Shown: piece after piece, positions 12,679 through 23,382 of the stretch
How the letters are laid out: the number at the start of each line of letters is the position of its first letter
Numbering within the stretch: position 1 is the first letter of the stretch
Assembly (NCBI RefSeq): GCF_046630445.1
Contig: NC_092341.1
Coordinates: forward strand, 6,326,001-6,390,000
Direction of reading: 5' to 3'
DNA from: Rutidosis leptorrhynchoides
Lineage: Eukaryota > Streptophyta > Magnoliopsida > Asterales > Asteraceae
Length of the DNA stretch: 64,000 nucleotides
Made by a program: the position numbers and the translations under genes
The notes under the pieces: generated by a model
Database searches by the model: none
What the model saw: only the letters and a program-made list of their open reading frames with translations
What the model was told of the DNA's origin: nothing

Positions 12679-13299
12679 TCATGCATCTGGTTTTACTAGG
12701 ACTACTTCCCATCCTTGGTCTTGTGGAACATAACCGTTATGGCCGTTGATAAGACAGCGTGTTGTAACGTCGTTAAAGGGACGAGGGTTACGTAATGTCC
12801 AACAGTCCCGTAACAATCTAAAAACCTCATTTCTTACCCCAATTACCGACTCCGTCACTTGTGGGAACGTTTTGTTTAATAGTTGTAGGCCGATGTTCTT
12901 GTTCTCACTTTGGTGAGAAGTGAACAATACTAATCCGTAAGCATAACATGCTTCTTTATGTTGCATGTTAGCCACTTTTTCTAAATCACGAAGTCCAATA
13001 TTCGGATATATTGAGTCAAAATAATTTCTTAACCCATTGTGTAAAATAGCATTTGGGTTCCCCGCAATATATGCTTCAAAGTAAACACATCGTAACTTAT
13101 GGATTTCCCAATGTGATATCCCCCATCTTTCGAACGAAAGCCTTTTATAAACCAAGGCATTCTTGGAACGTTCTTCGAATGTCTTACAAACTGATCTCGC
13201 CTTAAATAGTTGTGCCGAAGAATTCTGACCGACTCTAGACAAGATTTCATCAATCATGTATCCGGGTAGGTCTCTTAAAATATTGGGTTGTCTATCCAT
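12679..13299 (-). CDS. retroelement-borne F-box protein, copy A (C-terminus frameshifted)
   Basis: 206 residues. The N-terminus, PNILRDLPGYMIDEILSRVG followed by AQLFKARSVCKTF and LVYKRLSFERWG, fits an F-box, the SKP1-binding module of SCF ubiquitin ligases. It is followed by a Sel1-like stretch (AGNPNAILHNGLRNYF; MQHKEACYAYGLVLF; KNIGLQLLNKTFPQV), as in plant At2g35280/At1g67340-type F-box proteins. Copies C and D end with a Cys-containing ECMTCFWTYELRVF tail. Here one base is missing near 12685, so the frame stops early at KPDA. The ORF lies between the 5' LTR/PBS and gag in gag sense, which argues it belongs to the element. A role in removing a host factor such as a silencing protein is speculation. 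F-box membership rests on motif reading; the substrate is unknown. Confidence 0.8.
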   Translation of the reverse strand: MDRQPNILRDLPGYMIDEILSRVGQNSSAQLFKARSVCKTFEERSKNALVYKRLSFERWGISHWEIHKLRCVYFEAYIAGNPNAILHNGLRNYFDSIYPNIGLRDLEKVANMQHKEACYAYGLVLFTSHQSENKNIGLQLLNKTFPQVTESVIGVRNEVFRLLRDCWTLRNPRPFNDVTTRCLINGHNGYVPQDQGWEVVLVKPDA

Positions 13300-13440
13300 T
13301 TTGTGTTTTTATACTGTAAAATAGACAAGAGTTAGATTCATAAAAAAAAATACTTATTAATACAAGCAATTTTTTACATATATCATAAAGCATAAGCACA
13401 CTATATTACATATATTACACCACACGAATACAACTATCTT

Positions 13441-14035
13441 ATTCCGACTCGCTTGTTTCTTCTTCTTCGGTTTTGGTTCATTTTGCCAAGTTTCTAGGGA
13501 TATATGATGTTCCCCTAATACGAGCCGTCGTTATCCACATTGGTTTAGAAAAACCTGGTGGTTTAGAGGTTCCCGGGTCATTATTACAACTTAAGGACTT
13601 CGGGGGTTGACGATACATATAAAGTTCATCGGGATTGGAATTAGATTTCTCTATTTTTATGCCCTTTCCCTTATTATTTTCTTTTGCCTTTTTAAATTCA
13701 GTTGGGGTAATTTCTATAACATCATCGGAATTCTCGTCGGAATCCGATTCATCGGAGAATTGGTAATCCTCCCAATATTTTGCTTCCTTGGCGGAAACAC
13801 CATTGACCATAATTAACCTTGGTCGGTTGGTTGAGGATTTTCTTTTACTTAACCGTTTTATTATTTTCCCCACCGGTTCTATTTCTTCATCCGGTTCCGA
13901 TTCTTCTTCCGGTTCCGACTCTTCTTCCGGTTCCTCTTCGGGAACTTGTGAATCAGTCCACGAATCATTCCAATTTACATTTGACTCTTCATTATTATTA
14001 GGTGAGTCAATGGGACTTGTTCTAGAGGTAGACAT
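13441..14035 (-). pseudogene. retroelement acidic ORF, copy A (late nonsense)
   Basis: Starts MSTSRTSPIDSPNNNEES, then a Glu/Pro-rich block (PEEESEPEEESEPDEE), a basic patch (KRLSKRKSSTNRP), a second acidic block (DESDSDENSDDVIEI) and a conserved core (YMYRQPP; DPGTSKPPGFSKP; ARIRGT). TGA at 13478-13480 cuts it at residue 185. Copy D has CGA at that codon, so this is a C-to-T change. The frame continues as TKTEEEETSESE and stops at 13441. It is the first ORF after the PBS. I recognise no family; the charge pattern resembles chromatin- or RNA-binding disordered proteins, which is only an impression. Confidence 0.75.
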
Positions 14036-14230
14036 CTATCACATAATATCAAACGCGTTAAGAGATTAATATATCACATAATATTCACATGTTAAAAATA
14101 TATAGTTTCCAACAAAATTTGTTAAGCAATCATTTTTCAAGTAAACACGGTCGAAGTTCAGACTCACTAATGCATCCTAACAAACTCGATAAGACACACT
14201 AATGCAAAATTCTGGTTCTCTAAGACCAAC

Positions 14231-14242
14231 GCTCGGATACCA
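14231..14242 (-). other. primer-binding site, element A
   Basis: TGGTATCCGAGC on the minus strand, two bases after the 5' LTR end. It is close to the initiator-tRNA-Met complement TGGTATCAGAGC, with one difference (C for A). Copy C has the same variant, and copy D has TGGTATTCGAGC. Confidence 0.8.
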
Positions 14243-14244
14243 AC

Positions 14245-16701
14245 TGAAATGTCCCGTTCTTATTGATTAAAAACGTTCCATATTAATTGATTTCGTTGCG
14301 AGGTTTTGACCTCTATATGAGACGTTTTTCAAAGACTGCATTCATTTTTAAAACAAACCATAACCTTTATTTCATAAATAAAGGTTTAAAAAGCTTTACG
14401 TAGATTATCAAATAATGATAATCTAAAATATCCTGTTTACACACGACCATTACATAATGGTTTACAATACAAATATGTTACATCGAAATCAGTTTCTCGA
14501 ATGCAGTTTTTACACAATATCATACAAACATGGACTCCAAATCCTGTCCTTATTTTAGTATGCAACAGCGGAAGCTCTTAATATTCACCTGAGAATAAAC
14601 ATGCTTTAAACGTCAACAAAAATGTTGGTGAGTTATAGGTTTAACCTATATATATCAAATTGTAACAATAGACCACAAGATTTCATATTTCAATATACAT
14701 CTCATACATAGAGATAAAAATCATTCATATGGTGAACACCTGGTAACCGACATTAACAAGATGCATATATATAAGAATATCCCCATCATTCCGGGACACC
14801 CTTCGGATATGATATAAATTTCGAAGTACTAAAGCATTCGGTACTTTGGATGGGGTTTGTTAGGCCCAATAGATCTATCTTTAGGATTCGTGTCAATTAG
14901 GGTGTCTGTTCCCTAATTCTTAGATTACCAGTCGTTTTTGTAAAGGTAGTCATTTCAGTCGAAAGAACGACGTCTAGATGACCATTTTAGAAAGCATACT
15001 TCCACTTTGAGTTTAACCATAATTTTTGGATATAGTTTCATGTTCATAATAAAAATCATTTTCTCAGAATAACAACTTTTAAATCAAAGTTTATCATAGT
15101 TTTTAATTAACTAACCCAAAACAGCCCGCGGTGTTACTACGACGGCGTAAATCCGGTTTTATGGTATTTTTCGTGTTTCCAGGTTTTAAATCATTAAGTT
15201 AGCATATCATATAGATATAGAACATGTGTTTAGTTAATTTTAAAAGTCAAGTTAGAAGGATTAACTTTTGTTTGCGAACAAGTTTAGAATTAACTAAACT
15301 ATGTTCTAGTGATTACGAGTTTAAACCTTCGAATAAGATAGTTTTATATATATGAATTGAATGATGTTATGAACATCATTACTACCTCAAGTTTAGTAGG
15401 TAAACCTACTGGAAGTGACAAGAAATGATCTAGCTTTAAAGGATCTTGGATGGCTTGAAAGTTCTTGAAGTAGGATCATGACACAAAAACAAGTTCAAGT
15501 AAGATTTTTACTCGAATTAAGATAGTTTATAGTTATAGAAATTGAATCAAAGTTTGAATATGAATATTACCTTGAATAAGAAAGATAACCTACTGTATAT
15601 AACAAAGGTTTCTTGATCTTAGATGATTACTTGGAATGGATTAGAAAGCTTGGAAGTAAATTAGTAAACTTGAAGGGATTTTTGAAGTGTTCTTGAAGTG
15701 TTCTTCCTATGATGATTATAGCTTGATTCTTGAAGTGATTTTTGATGAAGATGATGATTAACTACTGGAAAAATACGTTCATAATAGTGTGTGTGTGTTG
15801 AGAGAGAATTAGAAAGAGAATTGGAAGTGAAATGGAGTGAATGATGAGTGGTAATTGGTGAGTGGTGAGTGGGGTTAAAAGGAGTTCTAGTTAGTTGACT
15901 AGCTCATGGTAGAAGTTAAAATTGATTAGTCATACATGACATAATCAAGAGTGGAATCCCATGCTAGTTCCTATTGGTATATACCCATAGTAAGTACGTT
16001 TTGAAGCTGTGTATAATACGGGTAAGAATACGACTAGAATTCTTGATGAAAGAAAAGAATGGGAAAGTAACTGTAACCATTTTCGTTAAGTACGAGTGTT
16101 TTGATATATGTCTTGAAGTCTTCCAAAAGTATTTTAATACATCTAAATACACTACATGTATATACATTTTAACTGAGTTGTTAAGTCATCGTTAGTCGTT
16201 ACATGTAAGTGTTGTTTTGAAACCTTTAAGTTAACGATCTCAATTAATGTTGTTAACCCATTGTTTATTATATCTAATGAGATGTTAAATTATTATATTA
16301 TCATGATATTATGATATATTAATATATCTTAATATGATATATATACATTTAAATGTCGTTACAACGATAATCGTTACATATATGTCTCGTTTCGAAATCC
16401 TTAAGTTAGTAGTCTTGTTTATATGTATATAACTCATTGTTAATATACTTATGGAGATACTTACTTATCATAATCTCATGTTAACCATATGTATATCCAT
16501 ATATATATCGTCATGTCGTTTTTACAAGTTTTAACGTTCGTGAATCGCCGGTCAACTTGGGTGGTCAATTGTCTATATGAAACATATTTCAATTAATCAA
16601 GTCTTAACAAGTTTGATTGCTTAACATGTTGGAAACATTTAATCATGTAAATATCAATCTCAATTAATATATATAAACATGGAAAAGTTCGGGTCACTAC
16701 A
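14245..16701 (-). repeat. element A 5' LTR
   Basis: 2457 bp, TGAAATGTCCCG...GGGTCACTACA on the plus strand. It lacks about 970 bp present in the 3' LTR (junction near 14932) but keeps the U3 start that the 3' LTR has lost. Confidence 0.92.
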
Positions 16702-17016
16702 AGATGCTAGGAACACATACGATGGAGCAACCTCATACGGTTGACCCGCCCGATTCATGGGCACAGTTGACCCGAACCTTCCTATATCATAGTCATTGAG
16801 TGCAGAAGCTTCCAGTGGTGTCCATATAGGTCCAGGAGCCACACCATTAACACGAATCTTCTTATCGACCAGATCCAAAGCTAAACCCCTTGTGAAAGAC
16901 ACTATAGCTCCCTTTGTTGAAATGTAGTCAAGCCAGCTTGGTGGGTCAGGTATGTATGCTAAAATTGATGTTGTCTTTATGATGCTGCTTCCTTCTTTTA
17001 TGGACATCAAGAATGA
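16702..17016 (-). pseudogene. SDR gene, penultimate exon (5' portion), interrupted by element A
   Basis: Minus-strand exon encoding about 105 residues of a short-chain dehydrogenase. An AG acceptor at 17017-17018 gives phase 0. The catalytic Ser lies in SSIIKTTSI and the YxxxK pair in DYISTKGA; the cofactor-loop region reads RVNGVAPGPIWTPL. It runs to QPYEVAPSYVFLAS and then into LTR sequence. The matching remainder is at 4850-4803. The best family fit is the glucose and ribitol dehydrogenase homolog group of seed plants. The N-terminal Rossmann exons (TGxxxGIG) were not found between 17 and 20.5 kb; they are either in a distant upstream exon or lost. Residues just after the acceptor (SFLMSIKEGSS) differ from the usual ALKHMKEGSS, so the acceptor choice is tentative. 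Confidence 0.85.
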
Positions 17017-17960
17017 CTATCCATAACTTATTTTTACTATCAAATTTAAATGGAAAAAAGTCACTGTATTACAATTTCATCTCGCATTAATCATAAATGG
17101 CAGTTTCAAAGCTAATCCACAAAATGATATCATCAATGAAGTAAGTAATCTCTTATTCTCTTATCAATGATGAAAAGGCTAATCTTACTACATCAGTCAC
17201 TATCACTATATCACTTTATACATCATAATGCACATTTATTATAACAAAAACTCCAAATATACTTACAACAATAAGAATGACATAACAATAAATGCGTTCA
17301 TCCAAGATACATGCTGTCATGTTCTAACTTTACATAAAATACATAACATCCCGTCTGGAAAAAAAAAAGTAATCACCTTTCATCTCATATTTCATGTTGT
17401 GGACTTCACAAACAACCAAAAGTAATAACAAAAATATAAATAAGCATGTAAGTGTTCAAGCAGTAAAAAGTATAGATGTGAAGTTGGAAGTGTTACAGCT
17501 TCATACTTAATATATGATCATTCGATTATTTTGCTTGCAATAAAGGAAAGTAACATGACTAACACGGTTAATGAGCCTTTAAAGATTCTGTTAGCAGACT
17601 ACTAAAGTTAACAAACCTAAGATTTTAATTTTGTTTTCAAAGATACACTTAATATGACTTTGCTAGAAGATTCAGTTATGACCATTTGTCAATTAAAGAT
17701 TTGATCTTTGCTCCACCTAGGAAGCTTACTTCCAATACTCATCAAATGATATTAATTTGAAAATGACTATTTAAAAGTTATAAGTTTACAACAATACAGA
17801 TGAATGGCATCCAAGAAGGACCCAAATAACCACAGAGAAAACATTGTCCAATTGAAACATCACAGAAGTAATTAAATTGGTCTTTGTAAACTCTCAATAC
17901 ATGAACGTCATAGATGTATCAAACATTGATTGGTGATGCATTGATGTATCTTTTATTTAC
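17017..17960. other. AT-rich sequence right of the SDR exon
   Basis: Probably intron or spacer of the SDR locus. No SDR exon, repeat terminus or RNA gene is visible. Short frames here have no recognisable content. Confidence 0.4.
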
Positions 17961-18491
17961 TGTAACAGACTCGTCCCACATCGGTGGGAGAGGAAAACAA
18001 AGCACTCCTTATAAGGGTGTGGATACCTCTTCTGGTATGACGCGTTTTGAGGGTGTTTACCCGAGAAGCAAATCCGCGAGGTAGAAGTGCGATCCGGGGT
18101 TGTACTCGTGCACGGGTAGCCCGTCGGTGATCGGCTTGTGTCCAAAGCGGACAATATCATACTACGGGCTGATGGTGATGTTACTTATGGTATCAGAGCT
18201 AGGGCCCGCATCGATGTGCACTGCGGGAACGCAGTGTCCCGAAGGGGGGGAGAGTTGTAACAGACTCGTCCCACATCGGTGGGAGAGGAAAACAAAGCAC
18301 TCCTTATAAGGGTGTGGATACCTCTTCTGGTATGACGCGTTTTGAGGGTGTTTACCCGAGAAGTAAATCCATGAGGTAGAAGTGCGATCCGGGGTTGTAC
18401 TCGTGCACGGGTAGCGCACGAGTAGCCCGTCGGTGATCGGCTTGTGTCCAAAGCGGACAATATCATACTACGGGCTGATGGTGATGTTACT
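17961..18491 (+). mobile_element. complete TRIM (terminal-repeat retrotransposon in miniature)
   Basis: Two direct LTRs, 17961-18185 and 18256-18491, start TGTAACAGACTCG and end GATGTTACT. They enclose 70 bp with a PBS TGGTATCAGAGC (18188-18199, initiator Met tRNA) and a purine tract ending GGGGGGGAGAGT. TTTAC flanks it on both sides (17956-17960, 18492-18496) as TSD. The LTRs are nearly identical; the second carries an extra about 11 bp in its GTAGC region. There is no coding capacity. LTR blocks such as CCCACATCGGTGGGAGAGG and CCTTATAAGGGTGTGG are typical of widespread plant TRIMs. It depends on enzymes from autonomous elements. Confidence 0.93.
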
Positions 18492-18496
18492 TTTAC

Positions 18497-20560
18497 CCTC
18501 CACGTCTGTCAAATGTCTACTACTATATCAAAAAAAGGGAGAGGTGGCCATACAAACCCATTTGGCTATATATACCAAATAAGCTAATTTAAGTGAAAAC
18601 GTGTCTATTGTATCAAGTATTGACTCCTACACTGTTGCACAAGTAAAAATCCACCCATAAGTGTTGTAGATAGAAAATGTTGTACTAAAATGTTACCTCA
18701 GACCACTTGCATATTTGGATATTAGCTCATTAATGATTGGCCATTAGGTAGCATGTAAAACGGTAACTTTAATTCGCCATCAAAGTAGGCCAATCTACTT
18801 GAAGTTTGACATCGTGATATTTGCAACCATGTAGCCCCATCATGGTCCTTAAATGTTCTGAAAAACGAAAACAAATCAGGTGAACGAATATCCTGCCATA
18901 ACTTAGTGACCCAAACAGATTTCTCATGATTCAATTACCTCATATCTGAACCAGCAAGCTTCTTTGCACCTGCAGGCCTACTCACAAGGTTTAGTAGAGT
19001 GAATGGTTTTTTTTCACAATAATACCTCACCCCTTTTAGCCCTAAGTCCTATTAAATCCCTGAACCTTTCTCTTCTGCACATATAACAAACAAATATAAC
19101 ATATGGTCCAAATCCAAAACACAATAGAAACATCATCGCTCAACATGTAGAAATGGAAATATGGACATGTCAGAATCAAAAATACAAATAGGAAAGAGTG
19201 CTTTAAACCATACAAACTGTAAATCCCATTAGAAACAAAATTCACATATGTTGTAGTGTCTTATTTATTCAAAATATATACAGATAGTTAGATCACAGTT
19301 AGATCAAAATATAATGCATTCTTATGATATTAGAATAACGCGCCAAAATACTTAATCTACTTCATCATTTTTATTACTATAAAGTTCATATTACCTAACT
19401 AAATCACAACATCATTAAATTTCTTAGTCAAATACCCAACATATACATAATACATTGCAACCTTGACCCATTACCTATTTTTACATGATATGTCATCTTG
19501 ACCCATTAGATCCATTTTACCTATTTTGACAATTAAAAAGTGGTTAACCCTTTAAAGGTAAAGTGTACACCTAATTAACCATTTATGTCACAATGTGGGC
19601 ATGTGACACCATCGAAATCTTAAATCTTATAGTTATTTTTTGTATTTTATATTAAAAAGTCCAAGTCAGTTGAGTGGCTGCTCTAACTTTATCAATTTAT
19701 TTCTCTGTAAATCGGTGCAAATTTGATACCAGTTACTTGCTTTTTATTGTGTTTTACAGTATTTGTCAACTACCACTTCATATTGCTTTTTGCTTAATAA
19801 TTGTCTAACTGTTTTACAATATTCCAAAGCCTACTAAATTTTATAATGATCTAATTATAAGGATAAGGATTTGCATAATAATAAACATATTTGGAGAATA
19901 AAAGTCAATTAGAATACGTAACTGACTTGGTATTAACATGAAAACTCACATGAAAAAGTAATAGCAACAAATGACCCAGATAATGCATACAATGAAATTA
20001 ACAAACACTCTCAGAATATCAGGACTTGTCATATAGAAGATTCAGTAAAAATTAGCAATACGATTAACCTTTAAAAATCAAAGAGAAGAAAAAAAGCTTA
20101 ACAAACAAAAAACTTACTAAAATCAGGCAACTGCAAGCAACATCTAACAATAAAATCAATCAACTACAAATAAAACATACCTCAGTCAACCGACAGGTAA
20201 AAGCTCGATTTCATGGATGAAGCAGTTAAAGAAGACGTCAGCGAATCATATATATATATTAAAAACTTAAATTGAGGAAAAAGAATTAGAGCAATAATCA
20301 AGCCTAAATCGCTGCATACCCTAAATCGCTGCATACCCTAAATCGTTTTTGTAATTTTCGTCTTCATCACGCCGGCTTAAGCATCGGAGAAAATTCAGGC
20401 GATTTCGAAGAGTCTGGTGTTAATATACAAAAATTATACGGTTTTGTAGAGAAAAAAGCAACGAATTCATTGGTGGTAGTGGCGTCATCGATTACAGCAG
20501 CAGGCAGCCATAAGCGTAGGTGAAAAGGATCTAGGGTTTTCTTGTGAAGAGAGGAGAGAG
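18497..20560 (-). other. possible transcribed region with unidentified exons
   Basis: At 18965-18948 the minus strand reads RPAGAKKLAGSDMR followed by a GT donor. An AG acceptor near 18857 precedes TFKDHDGATWLQISRCQ. Around 20290-20545 there is 5'-UTR-like sequence with an AAAACCCTAG telo-box-like motif (minus strand, near 20531). This could be a small minus-strand gene or lncRNA. I do not recognise the peptide and found no complete frame. Confidence 0.3.
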
Positions 20561-21651
20561 AGGGTGAATGGTTTGTGTGTTTTGTATTCCAGATTTCAAG
20601 CGTGTTTATTAATCTGGTATTTTACTGGACCACGTGTTTTTATAATGTAATTAACAGAATTAATCCATTATTAGTAAAAAATTTACACTTGGATAATAAT
20701 TGTAAAAGTAAATGTCAGAATGACACGTCAGCAATACACAACACGTTTTATAATGAGTAGAGATTACATTTTACCCGCTAAATTTATAGCCATTTTCAAT
20801 GTTTTTTTTTTAGTTGTGTAATTTTAATTTGTTAAGATATTTATGTTTTTGTAATTTTTAATGTTTTTAATTTTTTATATTATGTAACACTTATTTTTAT
20901 TTATGTCATGTTTTATCTTATTTACCTAAATAAAAACTAATTAAAAAATAAAACAGAAAATCAAAATTAAATGTCACATCATTGTCATCTTTTGACAAAA
21001 GTTCCCCCATTACAACTCTCCCCTTTTTCTGTCATTATCTAGTCAGCGTCTTCCCCCCAAAAGTACATCATATCCACTCTACATCACAATCACCATTATC
21101 TATGGTCTAACTGAAATAGGAAATGACACACCGACAATTGTCACTTAATATATAGTTATTAGACATCTTACTACTATTAGCTGACATTCTGGTTGATGCT
21201 AAGTTTTATAGTTATTAGGTCACTCCCTATCGTAACTAAACTATTCATCCTCTTAACCTTCCACAGCAGCGCCACATCAACACCAATATCCTATAACTAA
21301 CTCATAACTAAACACTCCCTATCATGGCTAAAACAATACTCCTCTTAATATACAACGTACAAGCAATAAAGCATCAAGTCCAACAATAAAAAGCACTGGG
21401 ACCCGCAATTCCTATAACTCTTCCGTTAAATCTATGGTGAAAGCGGGTAACTAAGTGGTGCCTATGGTTAGTTACGGGTAATGAGCGGGTAATGGGCGGG
21501 TAACTAACCATAGGGGGTGGTCTTAGACATCTTACTATCTGTGGTTTAACTCAAATGGGATTTTAGAGTTTACAGCAAGCGGGCAAAATGAAAAAAAATA
21601 ATATCATATATCGATGGATTTGAAAGTTTTTTCAATTTAAAATTTGGAATT
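20561..21651. other. AT-rich intergenic region with a perfect 15-bp hairpin
   Basis: No gene seen. Short direct repeats occur (CACTCCCTATC near 21222 and 21314). CCTATGGTTAGTTAC at 21461-21475 is the exact inverse of 21500-21514, with a G-rich 24-nt loop containing GGGTAATG and GGGTAATGG. This may be part of a MITE, but I could not define its ends. Confidence 0.4.
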
Positions 21652-22200
21652 TTTTTTTTTTCGAACAGCTGAAAATGTTATTAAAAAATTAGCATAACGC
21701 TAGATAAAATACAAAGTACAACAATACAAATAATTACAAGGAATATAAATGAGACATCAACCATGACCAATTTCATCTTTTTTAGGAAATCTAGCGTATA
21801 ACCAATTGAACCCGGTTGTTGCAATGTTATCTAGCACATAGCACTTTCTAAAAGAGTAATCTTTGAATGCAATATTGTCCCGTATTCTCCATATATTCCA
21901 GAGAGATGAGAAAACGGTGAGCCTTACTATGCGGCATTTATTACCTTGAATTGCGACTCCATCTATCCAAGCCCATAAATCATCCAACGAAGTCGAAAAT
22001 GGAGTGTAAAGGTTATCCATTGGGCTATTAATGACCAAATTTGCATGCTGGTATTGCAATGGAGAAATAAGTATCAAAATCTTCTAGGTGGGACTCACAA
22101 AAGGAATGTTCATAATTTTCTAACGAGATCCCTCTACCAAAAGATTCGACTTTGATGCAAGTCTTACGAGTTTCAAGAACCGAATGAAAATATTGATCTT
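21652..22200 (-). pseudogene. LINE retrotransposon 3' fragment (zf-RVT region)
   Basis: Minus-strand frame 22077-21757 contains LDDLWAWIDGVAIQGNKCRI followed by LTVFSSLWNIWRIRDNIAFK and NIATTGFNWL, typical of the C-terminus of plant LINE reverse transcriptase polyproteins. Upstream, in another frame, CIKVESFGRGI and CESHL resemble the zinc-binding zf-RVT segment. A T-run at 21652-21663 is the genomic poly-A tail of the minus-strand LINE. The copy is 5'-truncated and frameshifted. LTR G begins at 22344 within or beside it. Confidence 0.8.
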
Positions 22201-22858
22201 AATAGAAACTTGTTTATACCATATCGTTGACGTGGAGAACGGAGCATGATCACGAGCATCAATGAGAATTCAAGCAGAAGAGACTGAATATGCCATTCCA
22301 TTCCATGTCCAGTAGTCCGAAGAAAAAGACAAATGAACATTTATGTAACAACCCGTTCAATGACACAAAACCCCTTTTTTTTATAGTCTGGCCTAACAGG
22401 CCTAAGCCGCGGCACGGCTTAATAAGTGTACAGATGGTTAAAACCATCTAAGCCCTCGACATCCAAAATTCCCTTTAGCCCGCGGCGCGTCTCCACCCTG
22501 GGACTGATTCTTACTTAACCAAAAATGCACAAGTCCAAAATTTCGATATACGACAACCATCAATCTAAAAGGCTTCCCGCCACATAACTAAATAAAGTTT
22601 ACAAGTTTTAAGACTCCCGTTCAAATATTTGACCACCGAGCATCATTTGCTCATTTACAATTCAAAAGTAAGAGTTTCGACCGACAAGTTTAAATACCAA
22701 ACAAAAACACGAGCATGGTGTTTGGGGTTAAACTACCCAAGCCTAGGTCGAACTCCAAAAGCCAAACTCTAGCATAATCATGTAGGGATGTCGCTAGTCC
22801 AAACGTATACCCTTGCCTTTGTCCACGTCGGAGCCTAAAAAGGTAAACAACGAGAGGG

Positions 22859-22873
22859 TAAGCATAACGCTTA
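22859..22873 (-). other. conserved LTR stem-loop in G (TAAGC/GCTTA)
   Basis: TAAGC-ATAAC-GCTTA on the plus strand. In element sense it follows GCATTCAC and precedes CCCTCTCG. Confidence 0.65.
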
Positions 22874-23109
22874 GTGAATGCAATAATTATACCCATACAT
22901 ATATAATTTACCTACTTGCAATCACTTACACAATTACCGTATACATGCTAGCAATCTAAATAGCATACCATCGCAAAGTATAATGCTAAATCTCCAAATC
23001 TCGAGCTAGCACAACAATAGCATATGACCCGAACAATATAATATGCTAAATAATAGGCAACACACAAACAATGATGTTCAAAACATCCGTTAGTATTCAA
23101 TACTAGCCA

Positions 23110-23382
23110 CGCGAATGGTATCGTCAGCATTGAACTTAAACCCCATATGTCCTACTTAATGTGGTATCGTCAACATCGAACTTAAAACCCACATATGAGG
23201 TATCGTCAACATCGAACTTCAAACCCTCATCACACATCAGTACAATAGTGGTATGACATCGTCAACATCGAACTTTAAATCCATACATGAGGTATCATCA
23301 ACACCGAACTTTAAACCCTCGTCAACAACAATAACACACACAAGGATATGGTATCGTCACATCGAACTTTAAACCCATATCC
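23110..23382. repeat. hairpin array in LTR G: constant loop, variable complementary stems
   Basis: Six units share a core of the type TATCGTCAACATCGAACTT plus TAAA. Each is flanked by a different pair of complementary arms: ATGG/CCAT, ATGTGG/CCACAT, ATGAGG/CCTCAT, GTATG/CATAC, TGAGG/CCTCG (one wobble), and GGATATGG/CCATATCC. Two further simple hairpins (GATGTT/AACATC, TAGTATT/AATACTA) precede them at 23072-23104. Confidence 0.85.

Larger units (their letters stand above)
4851..16701 (-). mobile_element. element A: Ty3/gypsy (Del/Tekay-like) LTR retrotransposon with extra F-box and acidic ORFs
   Basis: An 11.85-kb element coded on the minus strand, bounded by TG...CA LTR ends and a perfect 5-bp TSD. 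Order from right to left: 5' LTR (14245-16701), PBS (14231-14242), acidic ORF, F-box ORF, gag-pol, damaged 3' LTR (4851-7753). It sits in an SDR coding exon. The LTRs look very similar over shared parts (a handful of differences per several hundred bases), so insertion is recent. The element is nonetheless damaged by a nonsense codon in pol, a deletion joining the end of pol to the interior of the 3' LTR, a deletion of about 1 kb in the 5' LTR, and small lesions in both extra ORFs. The chromodomain-like pol tail and the long LTRs suggest the Tekay lineage; that assignment is inference. Confidence 0.93.

Noticed and set aside
17961..18491. Cassandra-type TRIM with 5S rRNA promoter
   Set aside because: I could not find the 5S internal promoter motifs in the LTRs; only generic TRIM features are present.
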